From Larix sibirica (taxonomy: Eukaryota; Streptophyta; Pinopsida; Pinales; Pinaceae), in contig NWUY0300072678.1 in assembly GCA_004151065.3 (NCBI GenBank), forward strand, positions 3,959 through 19,103: a stretch of 15,145 nt of DNA. The letters run 5' to 3'. Positions 1 through 7,598 of this stretch are shown here, in pieces. The position numbers were made by a program, and so were the translations under genes. The first letter of the stretch is position 1; each line of letters starts with the position of its first letter. The notes under the pieces were generated by a model that was not told the DNA's origin, searched no databases, and saw only the letters and a program-made list of their open reading frames with translations.

Positions 1-151
1 TTAAAAATTAAAAAGAATAAACAAGAAAACAATAATAACATTAAAAATAAATAAAAAATAAAACAATAAAAAAAACTTAAAAAAAAAACCAGAAAACAAT
101 AATAACATTAAAAGAATATGAAGAAAGCGTGAAAAGATCAACCATACCAAG

Positions 152-412
152 AAAAATATAGATAAAGTATTTAGGCAACAAAAAGAGAACTATCGGACAA
201 AGGTATTGAAGAGGAGGATAAAGGCAAAGAAATTCACAGGGTTTACTAAAAATATAGATAAAGTATTCAGGCAACAAAAAGAGAACTATTGGACAAAGGT
301 ATTGAAGAGGAGGATAATGACAAAGAAATTCATAAGGTTTATTGGAAGTAATATGGTATTGAAGAGGAGGATAATGGCAAAGAAATTCAGAGGGTTTATT
401 GGAAGTAATATG
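152..412. repeat. Compound tandem array with 96-bp and 57-bp periods
   Basis: A segment beginning AAAAATATAGATAAAGTAT is repeated after 96 bp (152 and 248). A shorter block beginning GTATTGAAGAGGAGGATAA recurs at 203, 299 and 356, so the last step has a 57-bp period. The copies differ by a few substitutions. A 70-codon open frame (206-418) exists only because the repeat lengths are multiples of three. It has a repetitive basic composition, no recognisable domain, and I do not call it a gene. Confidence 0.85.
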
Positions 413-565
413 GCATGAGATTGGATTTGAATATTTAAAAAAAGTATAGATGGGATTAAGTTAGACAATAATGTAGATATTTTAGTTCTTACAACAATAA
501 GTGAAAATAAAGTTGAGAAAGACATTGAAAAAGTTAGAAAAAGTTGAGGGTAATGACATAAATCA

Positions 566-600
566 AGTGGGTGTGGGTGTGAGTGTGGGTGGGTGTGTGG
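566..600. repeat. GT/GGGTGT-rich simple repeat
   Basis: A 35-bp stretch consists almost only of G and T, in GTGGGT/GTGTGG units, inside otherwise AT-rich spacer. It is an imperfect microsatellite. The motif is not the plant telomere unit TTTAGGG. Confidence 0.8.
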
Positions 601-1909
601 TGACTTATTAAGTTGTCGAAAGCAACACATTGTTAATTCTCTTACTAGTGTTTAAATGTCTCCACTAACATGTTTACTTGGATTGTTTTTGTTTATGTTA
701 ATGTTGAACTAATGTTTGTGTTTGTGGATGGGTTAAAGTAAATTTTCGACAACTTACATATCATATCATGTTACTTAGACAAATTTATGGTTTCATAATT
801 AATGAATATTTCTATCACATTATTATATTACATCATATAATTATCACTTACATAGGTTTATTAAATACATTTCAAAAATAAATAAATAAATAAATAATAA
901 ATTTATCCAAACTTAAAAGTTAATATCATTGAAAAAGGCCCAGGCTTTATATATATATTGTTATAGTTTTCTAAAAATAAGCATTAGGCATTGATCAATA
1001 AAGTGAAGAACATGAAACTGCAAGGACATTACAACAAATTAGAGCTTGTGAAATTCCATATTATAATACTTGGAGTATTTCACAAGACCTTTGTTCTCTG
1101 CAAATTTTGGATTCGCGAGCCTCTTTGAAGTTACCAACTCTAAGATTAACACTCCAAAACTATAGAACTCACTTTATTGATTCACCTCGAGTGTGTGGAG
1201 TGTGTACGCATACTTGGTACAATATCAAATGCAAATTATTATGTAGAACTATCTCAAAATCTAAAGAAAATAAGATTAACATAAGATTGTCTTCTTGTTC
1301 AATATACATAACAAGATAACAGATTCAAGTGAAAAACCTCAAACAAATTAAATACATTAATAAAATAAACACTAAGAAACAACACCTTAAAAAACAAGAT
1401 ACTGCACACCAATATTTATGGAAACCCTAACATCAATACCTAGTTTAGAATGAAGTAATCAGTGGAGAGTTGAATTTTACAGGGAAACAAGCACAACACG
1501 AGCAAGCACTAGAAAAGTATTGGTGAATCTATTCGATTATAGCTTTAACTTCGCGAGGCCAATAAATGAACCTAAGTCTGGAGGTATTTTGCTACCAAAT
1601 TGTTTTGATAAAGATTCATAGATTCTAGATTCAAGCTCCCTAGACTAACAAGGAATGAACCGTTGAAGTGTTGAACCTTTTTGTCTTGAAATGCAACCTT
1701 GTTAAATTTTTTTTTTCTCTATCGTTAAGCCACCTCACTAAGTTCCAAATAATGTTGTTGGAGATCGGGCATGACCCTAATAAGTGGGCCTACTTTGGTA
1801 TCGAGACAAATACCTAGTGCAAAAACCTAGCAATTTTGAGCCATCTTGTGTCCCATTTTCATGAGTATGTGCATGTCATCCCAATTGTCAAATAGTTCAT
1901 AGCATCTAG
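601..1909. other. AT-rich spacer, no gene recognised
   Basis: No coding region of convincing length or composition is visible on either strand. An AAAT-type tetranucleotide microsatellite lies at about 876-900. The small open frames here are short and look like chance openings. I see no tRNA-like or rRNA-like sequence. Confidence 0.6.
876..900. repeat. (AAAT)n microsatellite
   Basis: About six consecutive AAAT tetranucleotide units, with one slipped unit at the right end. Confidence 0.8.
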
Positions 1910-1951
1910 ACTATTGTTGTGATCATCTGGACTATTATTGTGATCATCTGG
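1910..1951. repeat. 21-bp tandem duplication
   Basis: Two adjacent 21-bp copies (1910-1930 and 1931-1951) differ by one G/A substitution and contain the shared core GTGATCATCTGG. Confidence 0.9.
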
Positions 1952-2380
1952 ACATGGGAAATGGTTTATTATATATGCTTACAAGTGTATTTTCCCATGA
2001 AATTTCATCCATTGATCTCAATAGCTTTTACTTCATAGCTAGGGCATTGCCTACTACATGGTGCCCATTAAAGAGTTCAGGTTTAGAAGTTAACGAAAGT
2101 TGTGACAAGAATCATGAGGTATCTCATAAATGTATAGATGATTCCTCCAAGACCATGGAGATGGTCAACAAGCGGATTAACAATTTACTCTAGGTTAGAT
2201 GGATTGACCATAAATTCAAGTACTAGAGAAAAAATTCTATATGCTTGAAGATATTTAGTTTTGATTAAGTTTTATCTTTTTGTACTATAATTTATGAAGC
2301 AAACCCATAAATTTATTCCTCTTTTATTAGGTTTATAGGATATGTTAAGCAACAATTTACCAATTGTCCTCAAGCACGAA
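1952..2380. other. Spacer, no gene recognised
   Basis: The longest plus-strand open frame (1954-2193, 79 codons) has no recognisable domain. I treat it as chance. Nothing else is visible. Confidence 0.55.
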
Positions 2381-2466
2381 AGTTGTAGTACTAAGATTGA
2401 TGCTTTTACTACCTCAACAAGGTAGTTGTAGTACTAAGATTGATGCTTTTACTACCTCAACAAGGT
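2381..2466. repeat. Perfect 43-bp tandem duplication
   Basis: Copies 2381-2423 and 2424-2466 are identical over all 43 bases, each starting AGTTGTAGTACTAAGATTGA and ending CAACAAGGT. The identity implies recent duplication, or an assembly artefact. Confidence 0.95.
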
Positions 2467-2782
2467 AAAGTTTTCCTTAGGATTTTTGACACCTTATATG
2501 GGATTTCTTCTAGGTAATGGCAGGTTCCAATGAATACTTTCTAAATCACAACTATTGTTTTGGCATTGTTGAATCAATGGAGCATTTTGTCTATAATAAG
2601 GCACTTTCTCTTCGACTTCCCATATCTTTGCTGATGTAAGGATTACATATTTTACCATTATGTCTATAGCTGGAAATAAACACACAACATTTCCAAGTCT
2701 TTACAAACTCTTGTTACTTGTAGGTAGTGTGCCATATTTTACTTAAATAATAAACCAATCTCAACATCTAAACATTGCTAGA
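2467..2782. other. Spacer, no gene recognised
   Basis: Between the 43-bp duplication and the retroposed element there is only AT-rich sequence. A 63-codon minus-strand opening here has no coding character. Confidence 0.5.
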
Positions 2783-2800
2783 GAAAATTACATCCATGTT
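2783..2800. repeat. Left target-site duplication of the minus-strand retroposed element
   Basis: The 18-bp sequence GAAAATTACATCCATGTT occurs here directly before a run of T and again, identically, at 4216-4233. The two copies bracket the element at 2801-4215, as expected for target-primed reverse transcription. The inner boundary is uncertain by two bases because the duplication ends in TT and the tail is also T. Confidence 0.85.
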
Positions 2801-4215
2801 TTTTTTGTAAGCTCCATAGATAAATTATATGGATATACAAAAAATAGTACATGCACATGAGAAAATGAGGTCTGAGAGCCGACTGTGGCTTCTCACATAA
2901 CCAAAATAAAAGACTAGAGACCTTTAGCAATTTTCCCATACATGGAATTCAAAACAAACATGTAAGAGAGGTTTGCCCATACATGGGAGAACAAAAATCC
3001 TGCTAGAGAGATCAAAATCTGAGTGCATGACACAAAAAAGGGCCTCAAACGACATCTAGTGTGTACATTTAAACTATGAGAAAAGGAAGTATCAGTCTCA
3101 TAGACAGAGTTCCTATTAACCATTTCCATACCACTAGCAGTAACATGAGGAAAAATAAAAAAGACCACATAATTACTTGGGGTTGCTGACTGCGTCTGCA
3201 TCTTCAGGCTTTTCTTCAAGAATGGGGAACTAGTAGTCCTTAGAGATGGATGTACTGTTAGAAGCCACATTTGTACGAAGTGCTTCCGTTTTCTTATCAG
3301 AGGAGGGAATCACCGAGATCTTGCGCTCCACGTGTTTACACTTGTGACCACTCGTAGATGCAATATTGGTCTTGTCACCAGGAAAGGAAGGCTCCTTGCC
3401 TTGCTGATTTCCTTGGTGCTCCATTGGTTTGGAGACCTGAGAAGTAACCAGAGAGGAGGCAGAGTGAAGAGCTGGAGCCGAGGAAGGAGAAGGAGAGGGA
3501 TTATTCCCTTGAGAGAGATCCCATGAATGCATGAGGACTTGGGAAAGCAAATTATTCACCAACCAGTAATGTCTGCGTATGACTCATGCCCTTTGATTGA
3601 CTATCTATTGTATCACCAATTCCTCTTCCCAGTCATCCATCACGGTTCTCAGATGAGCGAGAATGTAACTATCATAACCATGGTCGGTGGAGCCTTTGCG
3701 TCCACGGTTTCCAGAGTTTCCATGGCCTCTGCTGCCTCGTCGGGACATGATTCCTTTCGAAAAAAGAAGCGAAGAACCTCTGCAATCCGTAGACTGAAAC
3801 CACAGAGGAGTAGGACTTATCTCGAGTGCAAAAGGATCAGAGAAGAACCATGGACCTGAGACAAGGAGCTTATACCATGCGTTGAGCGAGAGACCAACCA
3901 AACGCAATGGGAAAGCATTTCCCGAATTTCCGCTGCACAAATCCAAAACTTGGTAATAAACCCTGCCGAATAGCCTTGAAATGACATCCCAGAAGGCCAT
4001 AAATTCACACTAAGAAGGAATGATTGCCATGGCACCGCAGATAGCTGTATTGAGAGCTTGAATGACCATCCTCATAAAATATGCAGGCATCGTGAAGGGG
4101 AGTGTGTTAAATTGCATGGAGGGTAGGTCGAGATGGAGCCACGTGGTAGGGGGTGGTGGCTTCTCGGGTCGACTCCGCATGCCCCATGAGATCCGGAGGA
4201 TCACCCGTATCTGGG
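2801..4215 (-). mobile_element. Old retroposed element (LINE ORF1-like or processed mRNA), minus strand
   Basis: The 1415-bp insertion is flanked by an identical 18-bp direct repeat. Its left edge is a T run, meaning an A tail on the minus strand, so its sense strand is minus and its 5' end lies at 4215. The 5' two thirds are clearly more GC-rich than the surrounding spacer and hold a long decayed reading frame. The remaining roughly 370 bp are AT-rich and look like a 3' untranslated region. No reverse transcriptase, endonuclease or zinc-knuckle motif was recognised. It may be an ORF1-only derivative of a LINE, a 5'-truncated non-autonomous element, or a processed copy of a host mRNA. The evidence for retroposition is strong; the family assignment is not. 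Confidence 0.75.
3173..4215 (-). pseudogene. Decayed reading frame within the retroposed element, unrecognised protein
   Basis: One minus-strand frame runs from the element's 5' edge (first full codon at 4213) to a TAA at 3175-3173, 347 codons in all, with only four internal stops: TAG at 4012-4010, TAG at 3607-3605, TGA at 3586-3584 and TAG at 3232-3230. About sixteen would be expected in random sequence. The translated product has a Pro-rich start, a Gly/Arg/Ser-rich basic stretch (MSRRGSRGHGNSGNRGRKG), then a Ser/Pro-rich low-complexity region (NPSPSPSSAPALHSASS), a Lys-rich region, and an acidic end. I do not recognise a family. A LINE ORF1 (gag-like nucleic-acid-binding protein) fits the basic, low-complexity layout, but no CCHC knuckle is present. 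A host gene copy is equally possible. The frame is probably 5'-truncated, because no start codon is required at the element edge. Confidence 0.6.
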
Positions 4216-4233
4216 GAAAATTACATCCATGTT
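4216..4233. repeat. Right target-site duplication of the minus-strand retroposed element
   Basis: Exact repeat of the 18 bases at 2783-2800, immediately beyond the 5' end of the minus-strand element. Confidence 0.85.
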
Positions 4234-4260
4234 AATTAGCTCAACCTGTGTGTATTCATT

Positions 4261-4430
4261 TGTGGATTGGCTTCAAAATTTGAAGAATTCAATAGACTCA
4301 AGGTATACTTTTGTGGAGTTGGCTTCAAATTTTTGAAGAATTTGATAGGCTTAGACCATGTTTATTATATGTGGATTGAATTCAAAGTTTGAAGAATTCA
4401 ACATTGAGTTTGTGGAATATTTATGGATGG
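4261..4430. repeat. Imperfect tandem repeat with TGTGG…TTCAAA…TTTGAAGAATT units
   Basis: Degenerate copies start at 4261, 4312 and 4370, with a partial one at about 4411; spacing is 51-58 bp. Each of the first three contains TTCAAA followed by TTTGAAGAATT, so each can also fold into a small hairpin. Confidence 0.7.
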
Positions 4431-5157
4431 TTGCATATATATGGATTGGGTAGTGTTATGGCTGAAAGCATTTAGTTGAAGAAAGACACACACTATATTT
4501 AATCTCAAGTTTCATTATACATATTATTCCATTTTTTAATTTTCAATGTTAATCTTACCATCCATGAAAATAATTAGAGGACAAAGAAAGAAACAATTAG
4601 AACTTTAGTTGGAAGTACACTTTCAAGAACATGTTGGAACAAATCAAACAATTAACCAACTTGAGGTAGCATCAACCTTGTCCTCTAGGACACAGACACC
4701 CACCCAAATTATGTGAGGCAAGTTAAAAGTAAAGATCTCGTCCCAACTACCCTTCGTTGATTCCTTATGTAACAATTGTATATGCTTCTTTAGTAACTAG
4801 GGATATTGTTGTTTAAGTAGTTGATTTTGATGACCAGGCAAGTTATCTAGTGAAAGCAACAACACCTACTGGACCAACGCTAGTGAAAGAAGTGCTTCCT
4901 ATAATAGGGTAAGCATATATATCCGCTCGTATAGCTTTAGAATTATGTAAGAAACAACACCAATGCCAAGGTCAATCATGATAGCATGTACTACTCCGTT
5001 GATCAACTATTTGTAATTTTGTATTCTTATCCTTCTAGAAACTCAAAATTATGTTCTTGTTAGGTGGTGAAGCAAAAAAAAGAGAAGTAGATAACCCATT
5101 ATAAGTTAGGCACCAACAAAATGGATGAATTACATAAAAAAGGCCATGCCAGCCATC
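4431..5157. other. Spacer, no gene recognised
   Basis: AT-rich sequence without a convincing open frame on either strand, and without LTR or terminal inverted repeat signatures that I could see. Confidence 0.5.
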
Positions 5158-5242
5158 TATAACTATATGTGGTCAATCATGATAGTAAGATAGGTTATAA
5201 CTATATGTGGTCAATCGTGATAGTAAGATAGGATATAACTAT
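5158..5242. repeat. 38-bp minisatellite, left part (split by LINE insertion)
   Basis: Units beginning TATAACTATATGTGGTCAAT start at 5158 and 5196. A third starts at 5234 and is cut after nine bases by the LINE. The array resumes at 6520. Removing the LINE and one copy of its target duplication gives four consecutive 38-bp units with only a few substitutions. Confidence 0.9.
5227..5242. repeat. Left target-site duplication of the LINE
   Basis: GATAGGATATAACTAT ends exactly where the minisatellite is interrupted, and recurs at 6504-6519 immediately after the LINE's A tail. Two further A bases may belong to it, but they cannot be told apart from the tail. Confidence 0.85.
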
Positions 5243-6503
5243 CCTATAATTCTGATTCTGGCACTATCACTGCCAAAGCGACATATGGAGCAATTGTAGC
5301 TAAGCACTTTACTGTTCCACAAAAATGGTGGTCTGTCAAAATTTGGAGGTGGCATCTTCCACAAAAATTAAAATGCTTCATGTGGTTAATTCTGGAAGAC
5401 AAGATCCTTACATGGAATAATTTGATCATAAGGGGATGGCAAGGCCTCGGTATATGTCTTTTATGCAAGAAGGAAAATGAGACTGTTTCTCATTTATTTA
5501 TTCATTGTACCTTTTCTTTAGCTGTTTGGAATCAGATTTGCTCTAAACTTGATATCGTCAACATTTGGGGAAATGGTGAACTGGACTCTTCACTATTTCA
5601 TTGGGTTCAGATCCATAAAGAGCACAAAACTCTGCCTGCTTTTATTTTATGGTTACTTTGGAAATCAAGAAATAACTGCATCTTTGAAGACAAAAACATA
5701 GCCTTGAATCCATTGGTCTCTAAAATTATTGGTATGTATAGATCATACTCTGACAGAGTCACTCCACACAAGAGGGATCATCTTCTCCAGTTTCCTGTTG
5801 ATTCGTATTCTGCATTGGGATATTTTGATGGGGCAACCATCAATGGAAGATGTGTAGCCGGTATACTTCTGTTTATCAATAAGGACCATTATTACAAGTT
5901 CAAACTGAATATTGGTGTTGGCACCAACTCTTTGGCAGAATTACTGGGTCTGTGGGGCCTTCTTAGGATGGATTCGTCTTTTGGTGTGGATACTATTAAA
6001 ATTTATGACGACTCTCTAATGGTTGTGAACTGGATTAAAAAACTTCACAAACTTCATTCTCTTACATTCCATCATTGGTGTCAGAGGATTGAATTGCTAA
6101 TGTCTACATTTTATGATTGGACCATCGATCATATTTATAGGGAGTTGAATGATACAGCTGATGCACTTTCAAAAGAGGCACTTGCTCTGCAAGGACTTAT
6201 GTAGTGGGAAGAATGGATAGATAATCAACTGGAATCATCAGGCTCTTATCCTTGTCTTATTGACTAGTAGTCTTGTTGACTATTGGTCGCTTCTCCTTTT
6301 TTTGATAATTTGTATCTGTTGAGAGGTCGGTTTAGTGAGTTGGACACTATTTTGATTTTTTGTATGATGGAGATTTTGATTCTGAGTGTGAGTGAAGAAC
6401 ATAAATTTGATATTTTTGTTCTTTCATGTTATCACTATTTGGAGATGTACTTTTTGATTTCTATAATAGCAAAAGTACGGGTTTTTTTTCTTCTTGAAAA
6501 AAA
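5243..6503 (+). mobile_element. 5'-truncated LINE (plant L1-type non-LTR retrotransposon with RNase H)
   Basis: A 1261-bp insertion bounded by a 16-bp direct repeat and ending in a seven-base A tail. It carries only the 3' end of ORF2 (zinc-binding region and RNase H) and about 300 bp of T-rich 3' untranslated sequence. The endonuclease and reverse transcriptase domains are missing. Such 5' truncation is the usual outcome of incomplete target-primed reverse transcription. It lies inside a 38-bp minisatellite and so post-dates that array. The surviving frame has no stop or frameshift over 319 codons, which suggests a younger insertion than the minus-strand element at 2801-4215. Confidence 0.9.
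5245..6204 (+). CDS. LINE ORF2 C-terminal fragment: zf-RVT and RNase H domains
   Basis: This is the C-terminal 319 residues of a non-LTR retrotransposon polyprotein, open from the 5' truncation point to TAG at 6202-6204; no genuine start codon belongs to it. Residues about 25-90 match the reverse-transcriptase zinc-binding region: WxxxW, then LPQKLKCFMWL, then a C-x2-C-x8-H-x4-C cluster (C71, C74, H83, C88) followed by a conserved W. Residues about 190-315 are an RNase H fold with all four expected acidic residues visible: D195 in YFDGA, E232 in AELLG, D256 in DDS, and D306 in the ELNDTADALSKEA helix. In plant L1-type elements this RNase H removes RNA from the cDNA hybrid. The fragment lacks endonuclease and reverse transcriptase and cannot drive transposition. 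Whether it is transcribed is unknown. Confidence 0.9.
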   Translation, partial: YNSDSGTITAKATYGAIVAKHFTVPQKWWSVKIWRWHLPQKLKCFMWLILEDKILTWNNLIIRGWQGLGICLLCKKENETVSHLFIHCTFSLAVWNQICSKLDIVNIWGNGELDSSLFHWVQIHKEHKTLPAFILWLLWKSRNNCIFEDKNIALNPLVSKIIGMYRSYSDRVTPHKRDHLLQFPVDSYSALGYFDGATINGRCVAGILLFINKDHYYKFKLNIGVGTNSLAELLGLWGLLRMDSSFGVDTIKIYDDSLMVVNWIKKLHKLHSLTFHHWCQRIELLMSTFYDWTIDHIYRELNDTADALSKEALALQGLM

Positions 6504-6586
6504 GATAGGATATAACTATATGTGGTCAATCATGATAGTAAGATAGGATATAACTATATGTGGTCAGTCATGATAGTAAGATAGGA
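6504..6586. repeat. Right LINE target-site duplication plus remainder of the 38-bp minisatellite
   Basis: 6504-6519 is the second copy of GATAGGATATAACTAT. From 6520 the interrupted third minisatellite unit continues. A fourth unit starts at 6549 and ends at about 6586. Confidence 0.85.
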
Positions 6587-6840
6587 CTTGCCACAAAGAC
6601 GGTGGTAAGCAATGAATCCATTGTAACTAAATACTTTTGTTGTGAAAGGAAGTGCTACATTAAATGCCCCAATCAATACTAAAACTTTTAGGAGAATTCC
6701 AAATGAAAAACAAAGATTTTGAATTATTTTCCAAACTAATAAAGTTACACTATGAAGGAATTGGAATAATTTGAGTGCATAGGATTAAGAGAGGCCATGA
6801 ACTCTCAAAACCCCTAAATCAATGTGAATCAATGTGAATG

Positions 6841-6904
6841 ATGATGACGATGTCAAAACAGCAAAATTAATGATAATGACGATGTCAAAACACCAAAATT
6901 AATG
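6841..6904. repeat. 32-bp tandem duplication
   Basis: Copies 6841-6872 and 6873-6904 share TGACGATGTCAAAACA and CAAAATTAATG and differ at two positions. Confidence 0.85.
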
Positions 6905-7029
6905 TGAATGATGATGAGTGCAATGATTAATTGCATAGTAAAATCACTAATAAAGATTAGTAGAAGTATACATGCTCTACCCCCTCCTAGGAAGAAACAT
7001 ATATTCTTATTTAAAGAAGAAGTGTACAT

Positions 7030-7066
7030 ACCCTCCCCTCCCCTCGCCTCGCCTCGCCTCGCCTCC
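7030..7066. repeat. (CCTCG)n/(CCCCT)n pyrimidine-rich microsatellite
   Basis: A pentanucleotide repeat, almost pure C/T with a regularly spaced G, about 540 bp upstream of the PPR start codon. CT-rich tracts are common near plant promoters, but I have no direct evidence of function. Confidence 0.8.
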
Positions 7067-7190
7067 TTGTAAATTTCAACCTATCACCTAAACACATGTT
7101 CTTATTTAAATACTTTACCATGAAACCCACATGTTTTACAACTGATCGGTAACAATTTTTTAACAGCAAAATTTCAATAACAATTTTATA

Positions 7191-7286
7191 GCAGCCCGAT
7201 CTTACAAATTTCCAATCCAGCGATAGGATTTTGCAACAGCAGCCTGATCTTACTAATTTTCATTCAGGCATAGGACTTTTGCAACA
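7191..7286. repeat. 48-bp tandem duplication
   Basis: Copies 7191-7238 and 7239-7286 each begin GCAGCC(C/T)GATCTTAC and end in TTTTGCAACA, with several substitutions between them. Confidence 0.85.
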
Positions 7287-7598
7287 GTAAGAGTTTTTTG
7301 CAGAGCTTTGTCAAGCACAACATTGGATTCCATCATTGGCAGAACTCAATCATGGAGACTAGTTTTCATGCTTCGTGAAAGAGATGGTGTTAATGTGAAA
7401 TAAAAGCTAGGAATATGTTGGTGCAGAAATAGCCTGTAAGATCACACAGAATGCCAAATACACCTACTGGATATGACTCCAAACTACCGAAACTACAGAA
7501 GTGAAAGAAGATGCTATCACATGAACATCAGGGAATTTTAATGTGAACAATGATGAGATTATGATAGCGCTCCTCCTCGTCCTGCTTTCTTTCCTTGA

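Larger units (their letters stand above)
6587..7598. other. Upstream region of the PPR-DYW gene
   Basis: No coding region is visible in this kilobase. It presumably contains the promoter and 5' leader of the PPR gene, but I could not identify a convincing TATA box near its start. Several ATG triplets lie in the last 80 bases and would open very short upstream frames. It contains three local repeats, listed separately (6841-6904, 7030-7066, 7191-7286). Confidence 0.55.

Noticed and set aside
206-418. Open frame of 70 codons across the 96/57-bp array, encoding repeated KRRI-KKF-like segments
   Set aside because: It is a by-product of repeat lengths divisible by three. It has no recognisable domain and sits in low-complexity AT-rich DNA.
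566-600. Possible interstitial telomere-like repeat
   Set aside because: The unit is GTGGGT/GTGTGG rather than TTTAGGG, so it is a simple GT-rich microsatellite.
1954-2193. 79-codon plus-strand open frame
   Set aside because: Too short, with no domain, no neighbouring coding signal, and an amino-acid composition like random translation.
3332-3859. Plus-strand open frames opposite the decayed minus-strand frame
   Set aside because: The T run at the left end and the target duplication show that the element's sense strand is minus. The plus-strand openings are shadows of its GC-rich coding region and contain no recognisable domain.
5158-6586. Regularly spaced 38-bp repeats considered as a CRISPR-like array
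   Set aside because: The units are directly adjacent with no unique spacers, and the sequence is plant nuclear. The large interruption is a LINE.
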